Assembly (NCBI GenBank): GCA_017468085.1
Contig: JAFUJR010000017.1
Span: 1-64,000, forward strand
Direction: 5' to 3'
DNA length: 64,000 nucleotides
Origin: Clostridia bacterium
GTDB taxonomy: Bacteria > Bacillota > Clostridia > Christensenellales > Borkfalkiaceae
Below the pieces are notes generated by a model. It saw only the letters and a list, made by a program, of their open reading frames with translations. It searched no databases and had not been told where the DNA came from. Positions 8,527 to 15,796 of this stretch are shown here, piece after piece. Within the stretch, counting starts at the first letter, position 1. Every line of letters begins with the position of its first letter. The position numbers and the translations under genes were made by a program.

Positions 8527-8761
8527 TCGTGTTCTTTACCCCTTGTGCGCGCTGTTCGTGGCGGTATAAAAAATCGGCGCAGGCGTTGGATTTTTCTTCC
8601 ATGGGTAAGGTTGCACTTTGCGCGGCGGGGGAAGATGCGGGCGCAGGCGCGGGCGGTGCGTCCGTTTCCGTTCCGTTATCCACGGCAGGGGTGGATTGCG
8701 ACGATTGGTCGGGCGCGGGGAGCAGGGTTTTGAGTAAATCGAACAAGCCAAAAGGTAACAT
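8510..8761 (-). CDS. Small hypothetical protein, Pro/Ala-rich centre
   Basis: An 83-aa protein opening with MLPFGLFDLLKTLLP, then a Pro/Ala/Ser/Thr-rich linker (about 20-52), then a short charged end containing ACADFLYRHEQRAQ. The minus frame is preferred over overlapping plus frames because GAGAGG stands about 9 bases before its ATG and its stop falls in a terminator hairpin. No family is recognised; the hydrophobic first 15 residues may be a membrane-associating helix. Confidence 0.6.
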   Translation of the reverse strand: MLPFGLFDLLKTLLPAPDQSSQSTPAVDNGTETDAPPAPAPASSPAAQSATLPMEEKSNACADFLYRHEQRAQGVKNTKKRLD

Positions 8762-8826
8762 GCAAAAAAACCTCTCAATTTATTAAAATTTTCACGCAAA
8801 AATCGCAAAAAGCAAGGTATTTTCGA

Positions 8827-8855
8827 TTGCTTTAATTGCCAAATTGATATATAAT
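8827..8855 (+). promoter_or_regulatory. Sigma-A promoter of the large lipoprotein
   Basis: TTGCTT, 17-base spacer, TATAAT; leader of about 120 bases to the ATG at 8981. Confidence 0.7.
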
Positions 8856-8980
8856 AGAATATGCGTTAATATCGTCGGATAATGTACGCTAAAAGAAACG
8901 GACGTTTTTTTTGCATAACAAGATTCCCGACGGCGACGATTAACCTAATGGATAATAACTTTTTAAGGAGTCCTTATACA

Positions 8981-11338
8981 ATGAGGAAATACGGCAAAAA
9001 AATACTCGGTATCGTAGCGGCGGCTACTATGCTTTGCTCGGTTGCGATGACGGCTGGTTGCGGAAGCGTGAAGTTCGATTTCGTTAAGCCCGACGATGCG
9101 GTTTACAGCGCAAACGACGGCGCGGTAGGCTCCAACGGCGGTTTTGCGGTGGAGAAAGGCGGCTACGTTTACTTTATCAACGGCGTAGAGAGCAACACGG
9201 CGGACAACACCTACGGCGCGGTGGAAAAGGGCGCGTTGATGCGTATCGGCAAAGCGCAGCTTAAAGCGGGCGAATACGACAAAGCGGAAATCGTGGTGCC
9301 TTCCTTGCTCGTTGCTAAAAATTACGACGCAGGTATCTACGTGTTCGACGATACGGTTTACTATGCAACTCCCACGACGGACAAAAACCTCGAAGGTCAG
9401 GTAGAAAACAGCTATCTCGATTTCAAGTGTGCAAATTTGAAGACGGGCGAAGTGAAGAAGGATAAATTCTTCCACGTAGACTCTTCTTCTTTGAAAAACT
9501 ACCGTTTCGTAAAGCAGGGCGAAGACGTTTACTGCTTGTATGAAGAAGATACCACGCTCAAATCCTACAACACGTCTACGGGTAAAACCACCGTTTTGGT
9601 AAAGGGCGCAAGCGGTTATTTCTACGATAATAAAGACGTAAACAACGGCAACGTTTACTACACGATGCCCGTAACCTACAACATCGCGTCGGATATTGCT
9701 TCGCAGACGAGCGATTACAATCAGCTTTACTGCGTAAACGTAGCGGACGTCGCAAAGGACGTAGGTAAAAACGCGGCTTACGACGGTAAGGTCGGCTACA
9801 CCGTAGCGGATACGGGCAAGCAGTATACCTTCGACGGAAAATGGTTGGAGGACAACCAAGACGGTTATAAGGTAGGGGATTACACCACCTATCCTTACGT
9901 CAACCTCGGCGAGCTTGTTTTGGACGGCGTAGGCAGTAAGTTCAGCGACGAAATTTACAACGGCGGTTGGTTCAACGAGGATAAAGTAGAGGACAGCTTA
10001 GAATTTAAGGGCTATACCTACACGGTTACCCGTTATGAAAACGGCGGCGTATACTTTACGAGAAGCACCGATTCCAAACTTTACTACCTCTCCGATACGA
10101 AAGGCGCGGATTGGAACACCATCACGGGCAACGACGCAGAGGCTACTGCGGAGCTTGATATCGTTTCTTTGAATACGACGAACGCTTCTTCCACGGCTTT
10201 GTTTGAAGTTAGCACGGATAATGCAGGCGTGCGCACGCACTCCTATATCTATAAATCGGGCAACGAAGTTTACAAGGCAACGGCAAAGGAAAACGGCGAA
10301 CAAGACGTTTTGGTTGCAATCGTTCGCAACGTTACCACCGCAAACCTTTGGAAGACGGAAGGCGACTATCTGTATTACTATGCGGATTACAACAACGGCA
10401 ACAGCCTTTCCCGCGTAAACTATACGGGCGACGAAGATAGCTACAACACCTTCCACGCGGAAGAACCCGGCTATGAAGATTATCAACCCGTAACCCTTCC
10501 CCTCGTGGAATGGAGCAAGGATTGGTACAAGCCCGAGCTTATCGACGTGGACGGCGAAACCGTTCTCTTGTATGCAAATACGCAGAAATACGGCAACAGC
10601 ACCGTTACCTACAACTACGTCTATGCGGCGAAGGTAGGCACGACGGCGGATATTAAGGCAAGCATTGAAAAATACGAAGCGTACCAAGACTATCTTGAAG
10701 AATATTCCACCAAGACGGACGCGCAAAACCTCATCAAGTATTTCTTCTCGGCAAACACGATTTTCGCGGGCGAAGAAATGACCCTTTCGCAGGAAACCAT
10801 CGACCTTTACAAGGACGAAAGCCAAGCGGAAGACAAGCAGGACGCACTCTATCAAGAAGTGCTTGGCAAGTTCACCGCAGAAGAAGGTAAGACGGCGGAA
10901 TTGGCAACGGAGAGGGAATTCATCGGTTTGGTCGGTAAGGTAACGGAAAGCGACCTTGAAGACATTCAAACGGCTTGGAAGGATACGTTGTTGAAACCCG
11001 AACCTAAGGATGAGGACGACGATTCCCTTCCCGGTTGGGCGATTGCGCTTATCGTGGTTGGCGCAGTACTCATCGTAGCGGCAGGCGCGGCTGTTCCCGT
11101 TGTCATCTATTTCAAGAAGAAGGCGGCGGCGAAGAAAGAAGAGGAAGCGATTGTCAACGCGTACAGACGCCAAAAAATCGACACGACGGACGACAAGACC
11201 ATCGACGTTTACGCGGACGAAGAAAAGAAGGAAGACGCGGCTGAAAGCACGGAAACCGCAGAAGAACCTGCACCTGAAGCGCAGGCTGAAGAAGCGGCTG
11301 AGCCTACCGTCGAAACGGAAGAAGAAAAGACAGAATAA
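8981..11338 (+). CDS. Large lipoprotein with C-terminal membrane helix and acidic tail
   Basis: A 785-aa protein. The start at 8981 is chosen because AAGGAG lies 10 bases upstream and it opens a clean lipoprotein signal (MRKYGKKIL, hydrophobic core, lipobox MTAGC). The body has repeated short beta-strand stretches of the type YVYFINGVES, VYYATPT and LYYYADYNNGN, reminiscent of DUF5050/propeller-like surface proteins. Near the C terminus (about 685-715) a second hydrophobic helix WAIALIVVGAVLIVAAGAAV is followed by KKKAAAKK and an acidic Glu/Ala tail. So the chain is lipid-anchored at one end and membrane-spanning at the other, with the tail predicted cytoplasmic. Function unknown. Confidence 0.75.
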   Translation: MRKYGKKILGIVAAATMLCSVAMTAGCGSVKFDFVKPDDAVYSANDGAVGSNGGFAVEKGGYVYFINGVESNTADNTYGAVEKGALMRIGKAQLKAGEYDKAEIVVPSLLVAKNYDAGIYVFDDTVYYATPTTDKNLEGQVENSYLDFKCANLKTGEVKKDKFFHVDSSSLKNYRFVKQGEDVYCLYEEDTTLKSYNTSTGKTTVLVKGASGYFYDNKDVNNGNVYYTMPVTYNIASDIASQTSDYNQLYCVNVADVAKDVGKNAAYDGKVGYTVADTGKQYTFDGKWLEDNQDGYKVGDYTTYPYVNLGELVLDGVGSKFSDEIYNGGWFNEDKVEDSLEFKGYTYTVTRYENGGVYFTRSTDSKLYYLSDTKGADWNTITGNDAEATAELDIVSLNTTNASSTALFEVSTDNAGVRTHSYIYKSGNEVYKATAKENGEQDVLVAIVRNVTTANLWKTEGDYLYYYADYNNGNSLSRVNYTGDEDSYNTFHAEEPGYEDYQPVTLPLVEWSKDWYKPELIDVDGETVLLYANTQKYGNSTVTYNYVYAAKVGTTADIKASIEKYEAYQDYLEEYSTKTDAQNLIKYFFSANTIFAGEEMTLSQETIDLYKDESQAEDKQDALYQEVLGKFTAEEGKTAELATEREFIGLVGKVTESDLEDIQTAWKDTLLKPEPKDEDDDSLPGWAIALIVVGAVLIVAAGAAVPVVIYFKKKAAAKKEEEAIVNAYRRQKIDTTDDKTIDVYADEEKKEDAAESTETAEEPAPEAQAEEAAEPTVETEEEKTE

Positions 11339-11343
11339 GCACA

Positions 11344-11379
11344 AAAGGCTGTTTTTGGAAGAAAACAGCCTTTATTTTG
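11344..11379 (+). terminator. Terminator of the large lipoprotein gene
   Basis: Twelve-bp stem AAAGGCTGTTTT / AAAACAGCCTTT plus TATTTT. Confidence 0.8.
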
Positions 11380-11433
11380 CAATAAAATCTAAAAAAAGTA
11401 TAAAAAACTTTGAAAACAGCCTAAAAAATAGTT

Positions 11434-11462
11434 TACAAAAATATAAAATCTTAATATAATAT
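11434..11462 (+). promoter_or_regulatory. Sigma-A promoter of the zinc-ribbon gene
   Basis: TTTACA, 17 bases, TATAAT. Confidence 0.7.
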
Positions 11463-11496
11463 AGCAGAAATCACGATAAAGAGGGAAAATCGGAAT

Positions 11497-11961
11497 ATGG
11501 CGAGATACATTATTTGCCCGAGATGCGAACTTAACTTTATTGACGCGGACGTGCAGGAGTATTGTGAAGTTTGCGTAAAGGAAATCAGCGGCGAAAGAAC
11601 GTTCACGGACGACTTTGACGCAGAAAGCGCTTTGGAAGAAACGGAAATCTGCCCCATCTGCGGCGAGAACTATATGTTGCTTGGCGAAAAGATGTGCGAT
11701 GAGTGCAAATCAAAATCTGAATACGAAGAAGAAACCACCGAAGAAGATGAGGACAAGGAAGACGCTTCGTGGCGTAGTTACTTGGACGACGAGGAAGAAG
11801 AGCTTGACCTTGGAATTCCCGATACCGAATTTGAAGAGGAAGAAGAGGAAGATGAAGAAGAAACCGTCGAAGAAGACGACTTCGAATACGTTTCCGCAGA
11901 CGATTACTACGGCGACGACGATGACGAAGAGGACGATGAGGACGAAGAGGACGATTTTTAA
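11497..11961 (+). CDS. Double zinc-ribbon protein with long acidic tail
   Basis: A 154-aa protein. Two CxxC...CxxC zinc-ribbon modules use Cys7/10/23/26 and Cys52/55/67/70. From residue 75 on the chain is almost entirely Asp/Glu with a few aromatic residues and no signal or membrane helix, so it is a soluble, strongly acidic protein. Such acidic tails can mimic nucleic acid or bind basic proteins. It is monocistronic (own promoter and terminator). I do not know the family, and the function is open; a role with RNA polymerase or the ribosome would be speculation. Confidence 0.7.
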   Translation: MARYIICPRCELNFIDADVQEYCEVCVKEISGERTFTDDFDAESALEETEICPICGENYMLLGEKMCDECKSKSEYEEETTEEDEDKEDASWRSYLDDEEEELDLGIPDTEFEEEEEEDEEETVEEDDFEYVSADDYYGDDDDEEDDEDEEDDF

Positions 11962-11975
11962 TTGAATAGGGCGTT

Positions 11976-12010
11976 AAGGCGGCTTTGCGAAGGCAGGGCC
12001 GCTTTTGCTT
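11976..12010 (+). terminator. Probable terminator of the zinc-ribbon gene
   Basis: Stem AAG(G)CGGC / GCCGCTT with one bulged base, then TTTTGCTT. Confidence 0.55.
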
Positions 12011-12041
12011 AGAAGAAAATGAGGAAAATTTTAAAAAATCC

Positions 12042-12070
12042 TTGACAAAATTACAAGCGTTTATTATAAT
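12042..12070 (+). promoter_or_regulatory. Consensus sigma-A promoter
   Basis: TTGACA, 17 bases, TATAAT: both boxes match the consensus fully, so strong expression of the 164-aa membrane protein is expected. Confidence 0.85.
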
Positions 12071-12124
12071 ATATATTGTTACGGCGCAAGCCGAAAAAAT
12101 CATTTTCAATACGGAGGTCATTTT

Positions 12125-12619
12125 ATGAAGGCTTTTAAAAAATTTGCTCCCGTGATTGCGGCTGCGCTTGGCGTTATTGCAATCATCATGCTTTTCGTTC
12201 CTGCGGTTGTTTTAAGCGAAGATACGTCTTATAACGGCTGGCAAGCGATGTTTGGTTACACGGAAACGACCAAAGCATTTGGCTCAGAAATTAAGACGGA
12301 AGTTCTTGCGTTCTCGTTCATGAATTTGCTTAGCCTTATTCTTGTAGCGGCTGGTATCGTACTTTGCGTACTTTCCTTCCTCGGCAAGGGCAACAAATTC
12401 TTCGCGCTTATCGCGGCGGCTTGCTTTATCGTAGCGGCTGTATTCTTCTTCCTTACGCTCGTGTTCACGATTGCCGGTACCGGTCTTACCCTTGACGGCA
12501 CGCTCGCGCAGGAAAAGGTAAAAGAAGGTTGGAAAATTGGCGCTGGTCCTATCATCGCAGGTATCCTTTCCATCTTGGCGGCATGCAGCACGGTTGCGCC
12601 CGCACTTTTAAAGAAATAA
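12125..12619 (+). CDS. Four-helix membrane protein of unknown function
   Basis: A 164-aa protein with four predicted membrane helices at about residues 8-30, 62-85, 92-118 and 138-160. A polar loop after the first helix (SEDTSYNGWQAMFGYTETT) is likely outside. It has an ideal promoter, GGAGG ribosome site and its own terminator, so it is probably abundant. No enzyme or transporter motif is visible and I recognise no named family. Confidence 0.7.
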   Translation: MKAFKKFAPVIAAALGVIAIIMLFVPAVVLSEDTSYNGWQAMFGYTETTKAFGSEIKTEVLAFSFMNLLSLILVAAGIVLCVLSFLGKGNKFFALIAAACFIVAAVFFFLTLVFTIAGTGLTLDGTLAQEKVKEGWKIGAGPIIAGILSILAACSTVAPALLKK

Positions 12620-12634
12620 TTTTTTAAAAACGGA

Positions 12635-12668
12635 AAAATCCCCTCGCAAAAAGCAAGGGGATTTTTTG
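12635..12668. terminator. Bidirectional terminator
   Basis: Stem AAAAATCCCCT / AGGGGATTTTTT serves the membrane-protein gene on the plus strand and the tiny genes on the minus strand. Confidence 0.85.
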
Positions 12669-12699
12669 TTGCTGAGTGACAACGAAACAACGGTTGTTT

Positions 12700-12852
12700 T
12701 TATAAATCGTCCGCGTCCTGCACGGGCGTTTCTTTTTTGTTTTTCGGCTTGCCCGTATAGCTCCCGTTTACGTCCGTTTTTGACGGCTCTGTAAAGACGT
12801 CTAAAGCGCGTTTTGTGGGGGCAGGTACGCGTTGAGTGGATTTTTTAACCAT
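12700..12852 (-). CDS. Tiny conserved-looking protein ending PVQDADDL
   Basis: A 50-aa basic protein MVKKSTQRVPAPTKRALDVF... with the C-terminal elements GSYTGKPKNKK and PVQDADDL. Its ATG overlaps the stop of the upstream tiny gene by one base (TGATG), so it is translationally coupled. I recall the GSYTG...PVQDADDL pattern from other short Firmicute hypotheticals but cannot verify this. Codons 6-11 coincide with a copy of the dispersed GTACGCGTTGAA repeat. Rubrerythrin lies upstream on the same strand. No known function. Confidence 0.6.
   Translation of the reverse strand: MVKKSTQRVPAPTKRALDVFTEPSKTDVNGSYTGKPKNKKETPVQDADDL
12817..12837 (+). repeat. GTACGCGTTGAA-type dispersed repeat, copy 2
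   Basis: GGGGGCAGGTACGCGTTGAG, located inside the 50-aa minus-strand gene, where it encodes TQRVPAP. Confidence 0.6.
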
Positions 12853-12968
12853 CAATCGTTGTTGTTTTCACCGCCGTTATAGCCGTGATTTTCTTTGTTG
12901 CCGCAGTTTTTATTACCGCAATTTTTGTTGCCGCAGTTCTTGTTCTTTTGGTTGTTCTTGTTTTTCAT
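12852..12968 (-). CDS. Tiny Asn/Lys/Cys-Gly repeat peptide
   Basis: A 38-aa peptide, MKNKNNQKNKNCGNKNCGNK and onward, built on a repeated CGNKN unit with three Cys residues and ending in an Asn-rich, Gly/His-containing tail. AGGAG lies 10-11 bases upstream of its ATG and it is coupled to the next tiny gene. The composition is reminiscent of very small Cys/Asn-rich Firmicute peptides; metal binding through the Cys residues is possible but unproven. Confidence 0.6.
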   Translation of the reverse strand: MKNKNNQKNKNCGNKNCGNKNCGNKENHGYNGGENNND

Positions 12969-13015
12969 AATCTTTATTTCTCCTTATTTTTAAAGCTTTT
13001 CTTCGAGAGGACAGG

Positions 13016-13612
13016 TTACTGCCTTACCCCTTCAAAGGGCAAGTGTAAATCCACGTAGCCTTGTTCTGCCTTGCAAAGCGGGCAAACCTTCCATGCCTCC
13101 GTCGCAACGTGCATATGACCGCACTCGCTACAAATCCAAAGCACGGGTTTTTCACTCTTGTACAGCGTTCCGTTTCGCACGGCGTCGTGGAGATATTGGA
13201 AGACGATTTTGTGTTGAGATTCGACTTCCGCGACCATTTTAAAAAGGGCTGCAACGTCCTCAAAGCCTTCCTGCTTTGCCGTTAAAGAAAAGGCGGGGTA
13301 AATGTCTTCCGTTTCGTTTTTTTCATCGTTTGCCGAAAATTTCAGGCTTTCTTCCAGCGTGCCGATATGAAAAGGGTAGCCGGCGTCAAGCACGATATTT
13401 TCTTTACTGCCCGTCTTTTCGATAATTTTATTGAAAAATTGCGTTGCGTGCACCGTTTCGTTTTTGGCGATTGTGCGCACCGCGTCCGTCAACGTTTTCA
13501 ATTTTTCTTTCATGGCGAGCTTTGCAACCATCTGATAGCGCATACCCGCCTGACATTCTCCCGCAAAGGCGCGGGCAAGGTTTTTAAAGGTTTCCGTGTT
13601 TTCAAATTGCAT
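13016..13612 (-). CDS. rbr: Rubrerythrin
   Basis: A 198-aa rubrerythrin: an N-terminal ferritin-like di-iron four-helix bundle (ECQAGMRYQ; ETVHATQFF; EVESQHKIVFQ supply iron ligands) and a C-terminal rubredoxin domain with CSECG and CPLC. It reduces hydrogen peroxide with electrons from NAD(P)H-linked rubredoxin reductases in anaerobes. The start MQFENTETF is chosen because GGAG precedes it and upstream residues are non-homologous. Two tiny genes follow on the same strand 48 bases downstream. A Fur/PerR-type regulator encoded 4.4 kb away might control it, though I see no obvious box at this promoter. Confidence 0.95.
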   Translation of the reverse strand: MQFENTETFKNLARAFAGECQAGMRYQMVAKLAMKEKLKTLTDAVRTIAKNETVHATQFFNKIIEKTGSKENIVLDAGYPFHIGTLEESLKFSANDEKNETEDIYPAFSLTAKQEGFEDVAALFKMVAEVESQHKIVFQYLHDAVRNGTLYKSEKPVLWICSECGHMHVATEAWKVCPLCKAEQGYVDLHLPFEGVRQ

Positions 13613-13803
13613 AGTATTCTCCTTATCCGTTCCCGAAGAAACGCTTTGTGCTTTCAGTATGCGCCTATTTTTCGTCTTTATCCCTGTTTTCCCTGCCAAA
13701 GTATGGCAAAGTGGGCGCAAACGTAGCAAAAATACTTGCAAAATAGAAAAAAACGGAGTAAAATAAGGGAGTATCGGCAGTAAAAGCAAAAAGGAGTAAG
13801 GTT

Positions 13804-14310
13804 ATGTTCCATATCGTTCTTGTAGAGCCCGAAATTCCGCAAAATGCAGGCAATATCGCACGGACTTGCGCCGCGACGGGTACGCACTTGCACATGATAA
13901 GACCGCTCGGTTTTGAGGTTACGGACAAATATTTAAAACGAGCGGGACTCGATTATTGGCACTTGGTTGAAATTTCCTATTACGACAGCTTTGAAGAATT
14001 GCGCGAAAAATATCCCGATAGCCGCTTTTTCTTCTTTACGACCAAAGGCAGACGCCGCCACAGCGACGTAAACTTCCAAGACGGCGACTTTTTGGTGTTT
14101 GGCAAAGAAACGCGTGGGTTACCCGAAGAGCTTTTGCTGCAAAACGAAAAAACCTGCCTGCGTATTCCGATGTTTTCTCAGGCGCGTTCCCTCAATTTAA
14201 GCAACTCCGTCGCCGTAGCCTTATACGAAGCGCTTAGACAGAGCGATTACGAGGGACTTTTGGAGGAAGGAGAATTGCACGACCACAGTTGGACAGAGGC
14301 AGAAAAATAA
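13804..14310 (+). CDS. trmL: tRNA (cytidine(34)-2'-O)-methyltransferase
   Basis: A 168-aa SPOUT-fold methyltransferase that 2'-O-methylates the wobble base of tRNA-Leu isoacceptors using S-adenosylmethionine. Landmarks are VLVEPEIPQNAGNIARTCAATG at the N terminus (given in part), FGKETRGLPEELL, and the C-terminal knot RIPMFSQARSLNLSNSVAVALYE (in part). Length is normal. AAGGAG is upstream. It is divergent from rubrerythrin and followed by a terminator that lies against the start of spoIIR. Confidence 0.93.
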   Translation: MFHIVLVEPEIPQNAGNIARTCAATGTHLHMIRPLGFEVTDKYLKRAGLDYWHLVEISYYDSFEELREKYPDSRFFFFTTKGRRRHSDVNFQDGDFLVFGKETRGLPEELLLQNEKTCLRIPMFSQARSLNLSNSVAVALYEALRQSDYEGLLEEGELHDHSWTEAEK

Positions 14311-14364
14311 AAAAAATTCAAATTCGCGCGCGGCGCGTATAATTTCATAGGAAACAGTCAATAA

Positions 14365-14392
14365 CTTCCGTGTTCTATCACGGAGGTTTTTT
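14365..14392 (+). terminator. Terminator of trmL overlapping the spoIIR ribosome site
   Basis: Eight-bp stem CTTCCGTG / CACGGAGG (one G-U pair), 6-base loop, then six T residues. The GGAGG in the right arm is also the only ribosome site for spoIIR, 12 bases before its ATG. Confidence 0.7.
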
Positions 14393-14398
14393 ATTTTT

Positions 14399-14968
14399 AT
14401 GAAAAAGTTTTGCATAATTTTTTTATTGTCAATCATAATAAGTTTAACGGCGCTCGGTTTTTCGGGCGTTTTGGGCGCGGGGAGCGCAAACGGCGCATCC
14501 ATGTATGCGACGAACGCGCAGGCAGACGAATTTTTGCGTATCCATATCCGCGCGGATTCCAATGAAAGCGAAGCGCAAAACGTAAAATATTACGTCCGCG
14601 ACAAGGTGGTGGAGTACCTCACGCCCTTGGTTGCGAACTATCAAACGAAAGCGCAGGCTTTGTCGGGCGTCAAAAATCATTTGGACGGGATTGCCGAAGT
14701 CGCCCAAAAGGCTTTATACGAAAGGGGATTTTATTACGGCGCGAGCGCAGAATTGACGACGGAGCGTTTTCCTACCCGTATATACGAGGATTGCGTGTTG
14801 CCCGCGGGCGAGTATTCCGCATTGATTCTCCGTTTGGGGAGCGGAAACGGGGATAATTGGTGGTGCGTAGTGTATCCGCCCTTGTGTTTTTCCGCACCGA
14901 CGGGGAAAAACGTAACGTACAAAAGTAAAATTTGGGAAATTATTCAACGCTTTAAGGCAGGAAAATAA
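14399..14968 (+). CDS. spoIIR: Stage II sporulation protein R
   Basis: A 189-aa secreted signalling protein. In Bacillus, SpoIIR made in the forespore under sigma-F crosses to the intermembrane space and triggers SpoIIGA to process pro-sigma-E in the mother cell. An N-terminal signal/anchor (about 1-25) precedes the family patterns RIHIRADSNESEAQNVKYYV (in part), AGEYSALILRLGSGNGDNWW and CVVYPPLCF. The germination genes sleB and ypeB follow on the same strand. I see no convincing sigma-F promoter; the nearest -10-like box is TATAAT near 14338. Confidence 0.93.
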   Translation: MKKFCIIFLLSIIISLTALGFSGVLGAGSANGASMYATNAQADEFLRIHIRADSNESEAQNVKYYVRDKVVEYLTPLVANYQTKAQALSGVKNHLDGIAEVAQKALYERGFYYGASAELTTERFPTRIYEDCVLPAGEYSALILRLGSGNGDNWWCVVYPPLCFSAPTGKNVTYKSKIWEIIQRFKAGK

Positions 14969-14969
14969 C

Positions 14970-14992
14970 CGTTCAACGCATATCTGCCCCTC
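14970..14992 (-). repeat. GTACGCGTTGAA-type dispersed repeat, degenerate copy 3
   Basis: On the minus strand GAGGGGCAGATATGCGTTGA; differs from the GGGGCAGGTACGCGTTGAA form at two positions. It lies between spoIIR and sleB. Confidence 0.5.
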
Positions 14993-15025
14993 TCGTTTGT
15001 GCTTTTACATATAGGAGGAAAAAAG

Positions 15026-15784
15026 ATGAAGAAGTCAACGAAAACCAAACTCGCATTGACGGCTGCGGCGTGCGCGCTCACCCTGTCTGCGACGGCGGCT
15101 ATCATAAAAACAACGTCTTTGGACGGCAACGCCATGCCTTCCACGCAAACGCAATTAGCGGAAAGCGTCGTCAGCGCGGCGATATTAAAACAAGGCTCTA
15201 AGGGGAGCGAAGTCAAGGAAGTACAGCGCCGCTTAAAACTTTGGGGCTATTATAACGGGAGCGTGGACGGTATATTTGGCGCGAAAACGCGTTCTGCCGT
15301 TATATCCTTTCAAAAAAAGAACGGGTTAAAAGCAGACGGCGTCGTGGGAAAAGCGACCTACCGCGCGCTCGGTATGGAAAGCGCGTATCAGGCGCTCGTC
15401 AATCAAACGGCAAACGGCGCGGGCGGTTATTCCAGCTCGGACGTGTACCTTTTGGCGCGGACGATTTACGCCGAAGGCAGGGGAGAGCCGTATACGGGCC
15501 AAGTGGCAATCGGTGCGGTGGTACTCAACCGTGTAAGAAGTTCCGCTTTTCCCAACACCATTTCGGGGGTGGTTTATCAAAAACACGCGTTTACGGCGGT
15601 TTCGGACGGACAAATCAATTTGACGCCCGACGATACGGCGATGCGCGCGGCGCGAGACGCCATTAACGGTTGGGATCCGACGGGCGGTGCGCTCTATTAC
15701 TACAATCCTGCCGTTGCGACGAGCGCTTGGATTTTTGACAGACAGACGGTAACGGTCATCGGCAGACACGTCTTTGCGATTTAA
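15026..15784 (+). CDS. sleB: Spore cortex-lytic enzyme
   Basis: A 252-aa SleB-like lytic transglycosylase that degrades cortex peptidoglycan (muramic-delta-lactam) during germination. Order: signal peptide (1-25), PG_binding_1 domain (about 52-112: [20 protein letters not shown]), then Hydrolase_2 domain (about 140-252) with [21 protein letters not shown] (in part), the Glu being the likely catalytic acid. The start at 15026 follows AGGAGG. The next gene, 12 bases on, encodes the YpeB-like partner needed for SleB stability in Bacillus, so the pairing supports the call. Confidence 0.93.
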   Translation: MKKSTKTKLALTAAACALTLSATAAIIKTTSLDGNAMPSTQTQLAESVVSAAILKQGSKGSEVKEVQRRLKLWGYYNGSVDGIFGAKTRSAVISFQKKNGLKADGVVGKATYRALGMESAYQALVNQTANGAGGYSSSDVYLLARTIYAEGRGEPYTGQVAIGAVVLNRVRSSAFPNTISGVVYQKHAFTAVSDGQINLTPDDTAMRAARDAINGWDPTGGALYYYNPAVATSAWIFDRQTVTVIGRHVFAI

Positions 15785-15796
15785 CGAGGAGGGAAT

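Noticed and set aside
8529-8786. Plus-strand 85-codon frame opposite the 83-aa minus gene
   Set aside because: No ribosome site; the minus frame has GAGAGG at good spacing and a terminator at its end.
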